Shown piece by piece: positions 1 to 10,546 of a stretch of DNA of 64,000 bases. This DNA comes from Axinella damicornis (taxonomy: Eukaryota; Porifera; Demospongiae; Axinellida; Axinellidae), in contig OZ007514.1 of the NCBI GenBank assembly GCA_963931865.1, positions 3,296,027 through 3,360,026 of the forward strand. Reading direction: 5' to 3'. The position numbers and the translations under genes were made by a program. Below the pieces are notes generated by a model, which saw only the letters and a program-made list of their open reading frames with translations, was not told where the DNA came from and did no database searches. Within the stretch, counting starts at the first letter, position 1. Each line of letters opens with the position of its first letter.

Positions 1-429
1 GCAAAGTGTGGAGGGGAGCAATTTGCAATGATATATGAATGGCTGGCAAACAACAGATCAGCAGGCCATGAACCAACCAAACACTGACATCCACTGCATT
101 CCCAAACGTAGGGGAACCATACGTAACTTAAATACTTCTACTCTATTATCTATGGCCATTTGATTTGGGTACGTACCGGTGCCGCAAACTTTCTGAACAC
201 GCCTACGCCTCAGAGCTATGTCCTCACCGGATATTCACAGGTTACCCAACTGAATAAAGTAGGCTGGAGTTTATTTATATGGGAGATAATTTTAGGTGGG
301 AATGTTCCCTGGGTGCACAAGATCACTCTTAGATAGTTTGCCACATTGCAACCAGAAGGCTAGTTGAGGCAGTCCCCCCACAACATACATACACACACAA
401 CACCCCCTCACATACACATGTGCGCGCGT

Positions 430-868
430 GCACACACACACACACACACACACGCATGCACACACACTGCTTGGCCACTAAACTCTTATATTATCGACTT
501 CCACGGTATAATTATGAATGTTCCGATCCACTGAGTACTTCCCACACACACACACACGTATGCACACACACTGCTTGGCCACTAAACTCTTATATCGACT
601 TCCACGGTATAATTATGAATGTTCCGATCCACTGAGTACTTCCTTCCCACACACACACACACACACACATGCACACACACTGCTTGGCCACTAAACTCTT
701 ATATCGACTTCCACGGTATAATTATGAATGTTCCGATCCACTGAGTACTTCCTTCCCACACACACACACACACACACACATGCACACACACTGCTTGGCC
801 ACTAAACTCTTATATCGGCTTCCACGGTATAATTATGAATGTTCCGATCCACTGAGTACTTCCTTCCC
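430..868. repeat. Tandem array, four units of about 110 bp, each opening with a CA tract
   Basis: Four near-identical units each carry a (CA)n run, then GCTTGGCCACTAAACTCTTA, then a segment ending CCACTGAGTACTTCC. The third and fourth units differ by very few bases, so the array looks young. The first unit carries a small insertion (TTATATTATCG). Short peptides read through it are repeat translations, not genes. Bases 1-430 upstream hold nothing I recognise. Confidence 0.85.
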
Positions 869-1911
869 ATAGTCTTTTGTTCATTGTCATGATCAGGCAT
901 TCAGATGCAGAAGGTGCACTGCATCCTTCATTGTATACTACTCGGATCCAGACATCTAGCCTATACATTCACCCTGAGGTGCAAGTTGTTCTACAATAAT
1001 GCAGTTGTGAATGCATCAATTCAAACTTTTTCAAAGGGGGTGTTTGATTTTTCAATGCCTTTTTAGGCAATTCCCCACATTTACTATGCCATTTTGAAAA
1101 GCTAAAACATATTTTCAATGACTCCCACTTTAAGGGGAATGCCAACTCGGATTTGTGCCTGGTGCTCCATTTTTACTTGATGCATTCACAGTTGTTTTGG
1201 CTGCTTGTTATTGTCATAGTCACAACATGCTGGAGTCCACGCTGCAAGGCCCAGTGAATGGCCAATGCAGCGTAGACTCAGTTTATGAAAGATACAGTAA
1301 TGCTGGAATTAATTCTATATGGACAATTTGGCCTTAATTGACCCCTACATACACATCACGCATGGTGCAACCGTGCGCAATCACCGTACAGTAAAGCAGC
1401 AAGATTTCTTTTGCGGTGAACTTTCATGCTCCTCCAAGGCATGCAATTGCAGGAAAATTCCCTGTTTCATATAGGATCAGCATTGTGTGTAGTCGTGCCA
1501 CTCTGAGCTAAAGGGCCCAGCTAAAGAGCCCAGAAACTATAGAGGCTATCGCCTCTGCCTTCAATGTATGCAAATGTTTTTTGCAATATAGAGTTGTCTT
1601 GTTTGAGAGACATTGTTGACTGAAATGCTTGGGGCACAGATAGCTACACGGACAGACATACAAGCTATATAGGTGGAAAACTACCTTCCAGTTTACTCAT
1701 GCATGTCTAATCCAAATAGCTGGTAGGAGTCCAGAACTTATGTGGATACTGAATGCACTGAAATTGTAGCCCCATTCCCAGGCCATTCCCACTTTCCCAG
1801 GCCATTCCCACCAGTGGGAATGGCCTGGGAACAATAACAGTGGGTGTGAGGCGTGCTGTTGTTTACATTTCTGATTCCTATCACTATAGTAACACACTGT
1901 GCCATAATTAC
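869..1911. other. Non-coding stretch with a short hairpin
   Basis: No coding signal is seen. It would lie in the intron downstream of exon 6 of the minus-strand receptor gene, or in that gene's 3' region. A hairpin at about 1768-1831 contains GGCCATTCCCACTTTCCCA and the inverted GTGGGAATGGCCTGGGAA; it looks like a small fold-back element. Confidence 0.4.
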
Positions 1912-4900
1912 CTTGCACAACAACTGTCTGCCAAAGTTGCTGTACATAATCCACGCATACACTCTGCTGCCATCATCCTGCACAAAACATACAAATAATC
2001 TGCATGGCATTCAAATTAAATTATAATTGCAACATATTTAGTAGCCGACTCAGGCCTCAGTGAATTGGCAATATAGCATGGGCTCAGTCAATTGACGCAG
2101 GACACAGACAATTGCTGGCTTGACTCCTACATGTCAACAATTGTTGCAACCTAAACAACTACTTTGTTTGGCCATAATGCTAGTCTCGTTCCCAGGCACG
2201 CGGCCTGGGAACGAGACTAACATAATGCTTGCTCTTACTTTTTATTAAACAGTCAGTTGGCTATATTTTGCTATTTTATTGGCCCTGAGGGGTTACGATG
2301 ATTGTGGCTAACGAGGGCCTAGAGAAGGCAGTCTGTTTAAACCAAGTCCCCGGGCCGATGGCTCTACAGAAGAATGCGGTGCAAACTAATTCAGGAGAGA
2401 ACACTGAAAGAACAAGCACACCTACTGATCTTTTAGGGTAGAGCTGAGTTGACTCCTAAGATCATGAGAAAAAGAAAATTTCTCCTATGGCATATGGGAT
2501 TCGAAATTCAATACTGATTAGCAGTAGAATGCTTTAACCTCTCAGCCACAAGCCAATTTTGAAAGATTGTTTATCGTTTCCAGCTGCTGTTCTGCACTAT
2601 ATATACTATAGTGGTGTTTATCACATGGACTCGAGTTCCTGTGTAGTGAGCCATGAATAGTACACAGTACAGCAATGAGCCGTGGAGCAGGTCGAAGTAG
2701 ACTGATAAGAAGAGCACAATGTCATATATACTGTACTAATTCACTGTGAAAGTATATTTTAGCCGGGCTCTGCACGCGCGCCACAGAAAAAAGTAAATGT
2801 CACTATGACATAGTATTTTGTCATTTGAGTAGCAGGTGATGGTGTGATGGTGACTGTGCACCTATTGCTATGATGGTCACGACTTTATCCATAACATTTG
2901 GCTGCAGGTAAGGTAATTTGATTGCTTGAGGCCGACAGGTATAATGGGAAATTACTTTGGGCATCATGTAAGCATCAATCAACACTATATATATAACCAC
3001 TACATTGACGTACATCATACATGGGTAACAAAACACTAGGTATCTACTTTGTAAAATCATGAAAATTCTTTTCCTAATCGCTTGTCCTATACCTACACCT
3101 CATCAAAGATTGAACTTTCACTTGTACTGCGGAAGTTTGAGGTGGCTTAACTACCTCTTACTGTGCCATCCCCCTTGTTGGATCCAGCATTCCTTGTTGG
3201 ACCCAGCATTCCGGGCAATTTTGTCAAGGCCTATTGGGTATGAGACTGCATGTACCATGTACACCACCTCGTTCTCTATGATACCAGCACTGGAAGTGTA
3301 GAAGGCCTGGGAACGAGGCTCGGTGGACTTAGCATAAGGTACAGCTGTCCACTAACACTCACAGGTGGCTTAACTACCTAGTACTGTGTCATCACCCCTT
3401 GTGCTGTGTAAACCCAGGAAGTTTGAGGTGGCTTAACTACCTGGTACTGTGTCATCATTCCTTGCACTGTGTAAGCCCAGGAAGTTTGAGGTGGCTTAAC
3501 TACCTGTACCATAGACAGTACAGGAATGTTTTACTATACAATTGTAGCTTGTACTATATATGGAAGTCCAGTTGAAGTAGATGAGTTCGGATTATTTGCC
3601 TCATTCACGAATAGGTGTAGAAAACAGTCCTACCGCCTTGTGAGGTCCCTAAATCTAGCGTAAATCTAGTGCTTCAGCGGGTTTGCTTTGCCCAGTGCAA
3701 GTACTCGTAAGCGAGCGGGTGTGATCAGATTCGCAAGCAAGCCTCGTATACCCAGGCTTTCCACATTTTGCACCGAAAGCCTGCATGGGTACGAGGCTAA
3801 GCTGACTTGACTACCTCTGTGTTCAGTTTTGAAGTAGCCGGACTTGGATGAGCTCTCATTTTTTGCCTCGTTCACAAATGAGCGTAGAAAACAGTCCTAC
3901 CACTGAAAATAGGCAAACATTACTTGGTAAAGTGTTGGCAGTCCAGTAAACGAATTGTTTATTTGCTATTAAAGATACAGATGACTGCTCACTGCACATG
4001 TGCATGTCCAGCCCTGCACATGTGCATGTCCAGCCCTGCACGTGTGCTTGACCAGCCATGTATCGACCATGACAATTTCTCTCATTGATTTGTAATAAGT
4101 ACTTCTGTCAAATATATAAAACTCACAAATGGGTCCTCTCCTAGTCCCACTATTCCCTGATCTTCTTCAAAGGTCTTTACATTCACCTGAACACCAAGAT
4201 CACGAAGCCGGTCCCTCAGCACTAGAGTTACCTGCAGCCAGAAACGTGTTGAATGCACTGTGAGCTGATGGTTAAACACATGGTACCACAATGCAATGCA
4301 TGGACCCAAAGTTGTGAGCTGAAATATGGACAACTACAACGTCAAATGGTACCTGTTGAAGCCCATATCTCTTCCCCTTTCAATAATGAGTAATAGTACA
4401 ACTATGATATCATTAATCATTCCTAGCAGCAGGTATAGTCTCACTATTTCAAATGAGTCCACATCCAATTGGAAAATGGTCACTTTCTTCCAGCCATAGT
4501 ATTGTATGACTCCAAAGTCTGCCAGTCCCTGGTTCTCCTCACTGCCTATGGTCTGCATGGGCAAAAGGACAGTCAAATAATTATACAATAGTTTGACTGT
4601 ACTATGTAGAACACTTTATTGGAGAGTGAAAATAATAACGTACGGAGTCATTCCACCTCAATATTGACCCTCATACACCTAATGACCCTCATTAATTATA
4701 CTAAACTGATACCGTATCACTGCTACTTTCTGACAGTAATGTTCAGAAGTACTTGTGGTGTGAATTTAATCAACAACAGCTGAAGTATGTACCTGGTAGA
4801 TGTACTTGAACCGTTCTAGTACTTGTGGTGTGCATTCAGTCTAGCCTCGTTCCCAGGCTCTCCCACGCACGTACTGTAAGCGACGAAAACCTGGGCGATG

Positions 4901-7069
4901 GCCTGGGAACGAGGCTACATTCAGTCAACAACAGTTGCAATATGTACCTGGTAGTAGTACTTGAACCTTTCTCTGTTCCTCAGAGTTGGGGAGGAAGCCT
5001 GGCATGAGATCTGTGCAACAAATGGTACAAATAAGAGTTGCACTGACAGTGGCGTATTAGATCAGTGTATTGCATTCAAACATAAAATAAATTTCATGGC
5101 ACCAGACTGCATGGTGCAACAAATGTCACATTATGACAGCATGTCGTATATATGGAAATCGCCATATACCTGTGGGATGTTCCAGAAATGTGATATCTCA
5201 GCAGTAGGTTCCGTTGCCAGACTACAACCCGATCCCACGGCAGCAATCTTTGTTCTATTTTCCCTCAGCTGAGAGAACAAAGTCCTTTGGGACTGGAACC
5301 CGACACACTGTACAGGAACAGGCATAGCCAGCTGGGGATAACTATACAGTTGCAAGGCTAATGGGTTAACCACACTCTTATTTCTTTCTGCTAAATTTGC
5401 TATAGTATTCTTTCTTTGTATATTATGTAGTACCTCTTCATGTAGCAGACCATTCACTGAAAGCGACTAAATTTTCAAGTGAACACAGTACACTTGCCCA
5501 AGAATAGCAAAAGTGGTTTGTTATGATACCATACCAGAGGATCTTAGTTCCAATATGCTGAACCCACAAGGCTCACTTGGAGATATTTCAGGGCATTTGG
5601 CACAATTAGCTATTGTTTTCTCTGTTGTATCAGGAGCTTATGAGCAGCGGAGCCGCAAAGGAGCGTGTAACTCCGGTTCTGTCCAAATCCTAATTACCTA
5701 CGTATTTCCGTTTTGGAAATGAAGAAGAAGGCGTCTCCAAATGGTGAGGGGTACCAGGATCTTCAAATCTACCACGTTTTTGTGGCAAATTGCTTTCACT
5801 GTCACCCGTTCGCTTGGCCATTTCACTGCGGCTAGGTCAAAGACGCTCCGCTGAGTGAGTGTCAAACTTCTCACATCGCTACCACAGAACACGTGGGTTT
5901 TTATGTCATCATTATGACGCTAGATTGAAGAACAGGTTTCCATATTTGGAAGTTCGCTAGCTAATAATTTGGATTCGGACAGCACTCGGGGGTATGCAGT
6001 AGTTGCACGCTCCTTCGCGGCTCCACTGCTCATAAGCTCCTGGTTGTATATATATATAGGCACTACTACGCTCAAAGTTCATCTGCAGAAGAACTATTTT
6101 CTGAATCAGAATTTACCCACACATTCTGATCAGTATCACTAATCTTTGAGGTTGAGATTAACTGTGGTCTCATGCACATGCTGGCATGCAGTATACTCAT
6201 GCAAGTGTTATGGAAACATGACATTGTGGGATTTACTATGGAAACGTGGGAATGGCGAAACACAAACACATAATATTATATAGTTCACTCCATTATTATA
6301 ATAATGATGGTATCATGAACTGCATGGGGTGGTCTATAACGCACTCTTATGTTTCTAGTTTAAAAGTTGTAAACTATACTAATTGTAAATGACTCCAGAG
6401 GCCAGTATAATTACAAAGAGTATACAGATACTTGTCAGTGGCGTAGGAAGTAGACTACAATGGGGATGCACCATGTGAGATCAATTGGTAATAATTGGAT
6501 ATGGGACCTTGCAGTCCTGAGTTCATAACAAGCCATAAGTTGGATGATAATGAAATCGGAAAAAGTTCCCAGCACCCGCGGTACGTTCCTACACCACTGT
6601 TTGTAAATTGTATACTCATTGTATACTCTTGCAAACTTACAAGCATAGCAGAGTGTACAACTTGTAAACTAGCACTGTTGGAGCAGTGTAGCTCATTAGC
6701 TGCTCTACAGTCCACGGATGCAGTGACAACATTGCACCACAACATAAACAGTCTGCGCCTTGCAATGATTATACCCACCGCATTGTCACTAAGTGTGTAG
6801 TGCAGGGAGTAGCCTGGCAGGACCGTGGAGTTCCTGTTGATCTCGTCCAGAGCTACCATCAGGCCGGGGATTCCACCGGCGCTCACGTATCCTCCACTGA
6901 ACGACTGCATGAGAGCGAAGTAGAGCGGCGTGGTTCCATTCGGTACGTCCTCGAGGTCTGGGTACACTTGGAACACCCGTCCGTCGTGCAGCACTCCCCC
7001 CGATCCCGGCGACGGCTGCACTGCCACTAGATACACAACCACCACCAGAACCGCGGAGTACATTGCCAT
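1912..7069 (-). CDS. GABA-B receptor-like family C GPCR, 5' part (exons 1-6)
   Basis: Six exons on the minus strand encode a signal peptide and the first part of a Venus-flytrap ligand domain: exon 1 7069-6779, exon 2 5307-5170, exon 3 5010-4948, exon 4 4552-4445, exon 5 4231-4127, exon 6 1977-1912. Each is bounded by AG and GT on this strand. Exons 2-6 match the plus-strand paralogue exactly in length (138, 63, 108, 105, 66 nt) and in phase 0. Exon 1 begins MAMYSAVL and includes TPLYFALMQSFSGGYVSAGG. Exon 2 carries GSGCS, exon 4 GVIQYYGWKKVTI and exon 6 MYSNFGRQLLCK. These match GABA-B receptor lobe elements as I know the family. Later ligand-domain, membrane and tail exons are not in the window; in the paralogue the next exon lies about 0.9 kb on, so they may lie beyond base 1 or be lost. 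No frameshift or stop is seen in the exons present. Confidence 0.75.
2181..2220. mobile_element. 40-bp minimal hairpin MITE with 8-bp target duplication
   Basis: Two 17-bp arms (TAGTCTCGTTCCCAGGC and its exact complement) enclose a 5-base loop. CATAATGC flanks it at 2173-2180 and 2221-2228. It belongs to the window-wide family whose ends read TAG(C/T)CTCGTTCCCAG. Confidence 0.8.
2489..2555 (-). repeat. tRNA-Ser(GCT)-like sequence, probably a SINE head or tRNA pseudogene
   Basis: Read on the minus strand, it has GTGGCTGAGAGGTTAAAGC (box A and D-arm like), then CTGCTAATC (a GCT anticodon loop as in serine tRNA), then TTTCGAATCCC (box B like). The anticodon stem is imperfect and no complete acceptor stem or long variable arm can be drawn. 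I therefore call it tRNA-derived rather than a working tRNA. It lies in an intron of the minus-strand receptor. Confidence 0.5.
3130..3510. repeat. Tandem 60-70 bp repeat in receptor intron
   Basis: The segment GAGGTGGCTTAACTACCT recurs at about 3139, 3362, 3425 and 3488 with shared downstream text (GTACTGTGTCATCA). The last three stand in tandem. A separate duplicated piece (AAAACAGTCCTACC) occurs near 3620 and 3888. A 22-bp tandem repeat (GCACATGTGCATGTCCAGCC) spans about 3993-4053. No gene is seen here. Confidence 0.6.
4842..4917. mobile_element. 76-bp hairpin MITE with 8-bp target duplication
   Basis: The ends CTAGCCTCGTTCCCAGGC and GCCTGGGAACGAGGCTA are inverted copies. CATTCAGT flanks the element directly at 4833-4840 and 4918-4925. 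It lies about 30 bp past the 3' end of exon 3 of the minus-strand receptor. It belongs to the same family as the 2181 hairpin. Confidence 0.8.
5631..6042. mobile_element. About 410-bp MITE with 35-40 bp inverted ends
   Basis: The left end CAGGAGCTTATGAGCAGCGG and the right end, its inverse (CACTGCTCATAAGCTCCTG), pair over about 37 bases with a few mismatches. GTTGTAT is duplicated at the two flanks. It carries no coding sequence I recognise. It lies in intron 1 of the minus-strand receptor. Confidence 0.7.
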
Positions 7070-7427
7070 ACCGGGACTCCCTATTCGCTACACTTCGATC
7101 GCATGCAGTGCCGACCAAACTACGATTATATGTGGGCAGGCTCGACGCTCGATTACCCCCGGCCCCCACGACACCCGATTAGTTGCCCCATGGGCCGGGG
7201 GCACAACGTCCCATGCCATGGCGCCACGACATGGGGATTACCCCGTCATTATGCCCGGTATGCATAAACCACGGCCAACATATTTTGTGTATTGCGGCTA
7301 TTAAATCGAGCAGGCGATGCCTCAACAGGCTACGAAGCAACTTCAGACAGAGCTGGAAACAAACTTTCGTAGCTAGCTGTGGTGGCTGTTTCAGAATCCA
7401 AGTTGTACAGTGACACACAGTGACGAT

Positions 7428-7530
7428 TCCGCTCCCGTTCTCATTCCCGATCCCTCCCGTTCCCGTTCCCATTCCCGATCCCGTCCCATTCCCGATTACG
7501 TCCCGTTCCCATTCCCGATCCCTTCCCATG
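7428..7530. repeat. CCCGTTCCCATTCCCGAT-type minisatellite
   Basis: Repeated CCCGTTCCC, ATTCCCGAT and GTCCCATTCCC units lie between the minus-strand receptor start and the U2 gene. Peptides rich in Gly, Asn and Arg read through it are not genes. The rest of 7070-7650 shows no gene and should include the promoter of the minus-strand receptor. Confidence 0.6.
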
Positions 7531-7658
7531 CTTTTGCAGTTCGTTTGGAGCATGAAACCTGAGCCACCGTTGGTTGAAATTCACAGCCAACTTGATTGGC
7601 GCCTGGCGCCGGACCAACGTCACGACGAAACCCATAAGCGTTGCGTTACTCAGAGGAG

Positions 7659-7665
7659 TATAAAA
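7659..7665 (+). promoter_or_regulatory. TATA box of the U2 snRNA gene
   Basis: TATAAAA begins 30 bases before the first base of the U2 RNA, which is the usual TATA position. A snRNA proximal element could lie in the 7620-7650 stretch, but I cannot identify one from sequence alone. Confidence 0.55.
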
Positions 7666-7688
7666 CCGAGCGCTTTGCCTCATAACTT

Positions 7689-7874
7689 ATCGCTTCTCGG
7701 CCTCTTGGCTAAGATCAAGTAGAAATAACTGTTCTTACGAGTGTAATAGCTCGTACGGGGACATTGTCCCCTTGCTATTACTTCAATTTTTGTTAATTGG
7801 GACGTGGACCGAAGCTTGCTTCCCCCGTCCCGCGGGTTGCCCTGGTATTGCACTACCGCTAGGTGTGGCCCATC
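7689..7874 (+). ncRNA. U2 spliceosomal snRNA, variant branch-site recognition segment
   Basis: U2 RNA pairs with the intron branch site and with U6 in the spliceosome. The 5' end (ATCGCTTCTCGGCC, then TTGGCTAAGATCAAG) is the conserved U2/U6 helix region. Stem IIa pairs 7736-7741 with 7750-7755. Stem IIb pairs 7757-7762 with 7766-7771. The alternative stem IIc also forms: GTAATAG 7743-7749 with CTATTAC 7775-7781. An Sm site AATTTTTG lies at 7785-7792. Stem III (GGGACG..CGTCCC with an inner GAAGC..GCTTC) and a stem IV loop TATTGCACTACC like the U2B'' site follow. A TATA box at -30 supports expression. The oddity is 7719-7729: the normally invariant GUAGUA is absent, and the text reads GUAGAAAUAAC just before UGUUCUU. 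Everything else looks under selection, so this is either a working variant or a recent pseudogene. The 3' end is approximate. Confidence 0.85.
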
Positions 7875-9950
7875 CCCTTTGGGGGAATACTTGATCAATA
7901 AATACAATGATTGCTGACACAGTAGTACATCCTTTCTCTCCTCCTGTCTGCGGTGATAGACATTGCCCCTGTCGTTTCACCCTTATTTGTTCTGCGTGTT
8001 CAGTACCAATAAGTTACAGCAAAACCCATCAAGCCCAGGACCTGTGTAAAACCTCATGCATTGGAGTGCAGCATTCCTTGCGTTGTCATGTGAGCGAACA
8101 GTGCTGCTAGGTTTTACACTGCATGTCCATCTTCCTGAGTGCTGGCCAAACCATCTGCAATCCTAGGCCAGGGTGTCAAACAGGGATGTCGCTGACTAAC
8201 TGTTGAAGGCATTCCTGGGCCATGGATATAGGATTTGTTAGACAGATGATCTCTGCTTCCTCTGTGATCGAGGTCAAAAGCATATGTCGTTTGTCCCGAG
8301 AGGCATGCATTTGCCTAGTGGGCCGACCCTACTTCCCTTACAAATGGTGCAATGCCAAAGGATACAAAGACTCTTTCCAGCCACAACTTGGCTCCACCTT
8401 AACTCCGGAGCAGGGGCAGAGGCATGCAAAGGCAGCCCTTGAGGAAGCCAAGCACAACTTTCTGGAGGAATTATCATCCTCACCAATTGGCAAAAATTCG
8501 CTGCCATCACCAAACCACACCTGGACTATAAGCTATGCACACTCCATGAAGGCAATGGCCATCTCATTGTCAATCAATTGGACACCCAGACCTCTGTTGT
8601 CCTGAGAAACTTGATGGTGTGCTTAGGGAGTCCCTTTTTCTGTTAGTGTTCTGGAGGGGTCGACGTCGTCTTTCCTTCCAACATGTGGAACACGACATGT
8701 TGAAGCTCCCCTGTGTGGCTGAGATATGCATGCAGAGCATGCAAAAGAAGAGGAGAGCTTCGACAAAGCCAGAGATGCAAATATTCCTCCGTGGATGTTG
8801 AGAAAAAAGGGCTATACAGTATAGCAACAAACCTGCTGGCATGACACACCCTGCAGGTGGTGGTGGTGGTGGCAGCAGGGAAAGAGGCTATCCAGCAGCA
8901 GTGTACATGTTTACCGATGCACACACACACACACAAAAAATGCATGCTGTGGCATTAATTTCAACGAGTTTGGGACATTATGGAAGGGCAGCGGATTTAC
9001 CTGATCAGATCTTCAACTTCACACAAGTTCATGATCATTAAGCATTTCCTGCAGCATTTTGCATGCATGCTGCAAAACTGGAGGGCATTGTTAGTTAACA
9101 CGTGTGATTTGCTGATGGTGTAGCTAGCTTCCACTACATAATAGTGGTTGCTATGCACACTAATTAGCATGGAATGCGAACTTAATTAATACCAGACCGC
9201 TGCCTTTTAATTAATGTGTGACAAAGGAAGTTGAAACTGATCGTAATTGCAATTGCCTGGCGAGACACCCGATACAGCCATTTTCTAGATGCCATGCATG
9301 CAGGATAGTTAAGCCTGTAGATGTGTAATCTTTCCCCCGCATGCATACATACATACAGTACAGTAAACTATGCAGAGAAGTTACAGTCATGTTGACACAC
9401 AATATATATATAGCTACTGTACATGTATCATTGCAGTGCAGCCATCAACCCCACTATACTCATGAGACCGGCATGCAGGAGTGCATGAGCCGCCAAAGTC
9501 AAAGTCAAGGTCAAGTTTCATCGAATAACCCCAGTGGGAACGCTACAATGAAAAAATTACTTCACACCTATAATGTAGAGGGAGTACAGGCAAACAACTG
9601 AGATATTAATAGACCTCAGACATACAGGCGGCGAGCATGCACTCCTGATGGCGATAATATAGTGAAGATGTACTGTCATGATAAATGCCTATATACATAT
9701 TCCACGCAGCTATGCATTGCAGATAGCTAGCTGAAGATTACCGTTGTGACACTAGTATGAACCTGGGCCACGTCATTGGTATAGTCACAATGTTGAGCAT
9801 GGTCATGACTCACAATACTGATAGCAGGTGTGCAGCGCAGTACACTGGTGCAGTGAGAGTCTCTAGTGCTCAACTCCAGGCTCTGTCCTGAGTTCAAATC
9901 TCACTATATAAAGCTCTGTTGAAGGGTGTGTTCGCCTTAAAAAAAACGAC
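7875..9950. other. Intergenic stretch between head-to-head receptor genes
   Basis: An open stretch at 8222-8605 (+) of 127 codons has no family I recognise and I do not support it as a gene. About 9820-9905 has weak tRNA-SINE-like text (GAGTTCAAATCTC, a possible box B). Text near 8028-8085 and 10396-10455 is loosely similar (CCCAGGACCTG ... GCATTCCT), suggesting an old duplication. Nothing else is recognised. Confidence 0.4.
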
Positions 9951-9952
9951 GT

Positions 9953-10076
9953 GGATATTGGTCCGGCAGGAAGTACATACTTTATATATAGGTACCGGAA
10001 ACGCGCGCGCATCTAGAACCGGCCCTGGCCCTAATATACCCTAACCCATTGCCCTACTTCCTGCCGGACCAATCCA
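9953..10076. mobile_element. GC-rich MITE, copy 1 of an inverted pair
   Basis: The ends GATATTGGTCCGGCAGGAAG and CTTCCTGCCGGACCAAT are inverted repeats. The interior includes GGTACCGGAAACGCGCGCGC and a CTAATATACCCTAACCC segment. The second copy lies at 10217 in the opposite orientation. Confidence 0.75.
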
Positions 10077-10216
10077 CTTCGTAAAAAAAGGAGATCAAAA
10101 AAAAGGAGATTGCCCTTTGGCCCATCCAGAAAAACAAGTTTGAGCAATGCCATTTATGGTAACTCAAGCGAGTTCAGTGATGATGTCATCACCACCCCCC
10201 ATTAATGGGGCGAAGT

Positions 10217-10390
10217 GAATATTGGTCTGGCAGGAAGTAGGGCAATGGGAACTATTATGGGTTAGGGTATATTAGGGCCAACCCAAGTCAAGTTTCAAGT
10301 TTCAATATTAGGGCCAGGGCCGGTTCTAGATGCGCGCGCGTTTCCGGTACCTATACCTAAAGTATGTACTTCCTGCCGGACCAATATCCA
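10217..10390. mobile_element. GC-rich MITE, copy 2 (opposite orientation)
   Basis: Same inverted ends (ATTGGTCTGGCAGGAAGTAG / TACTTCCTGCCGGACCAATA) and interior as 9953-10076, but reversed and with an extra 25-30 bp segment (CAAGTTTCAAGTTTCAA). It ends about 155 bp before the start codon of the plus-strand receptor, so it may overlap that promoter. Confidence 0.75.
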
Positions 10391-10546
10391 CGTCGGGGCC
10401 CAGGACCTGCATGAAAAACCTCCAGTATTGGGATGCGGCATTCCTGGGTTATCAGAACTATAATTAGATTTCGCCTCATATCCGGCCTGCATGATTGTGT
10501 ACGGAGTACGACAAGTGTGCTTGTTTCATGCTAATGCGGTGTGGCA

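Noticed and set aside
430..868. CRISPR-like regular repeat array
   Set aside because: Units are about 110 bp with no unique spacers and contain CA microsatellites; it is an ordinary tandem repeat in an animal genome.
8222..8605. 127-codon open frame downstream of U2
   Set aside because: No recognisable domain, no paralogue in the window, and no splice or promoter support.
9820..9905. Possible second tRNA-derived SINE
   Set aside because: Only a weak box B-like GAGTTCAAATCTC is visible; no cloverleaf can be drawn.
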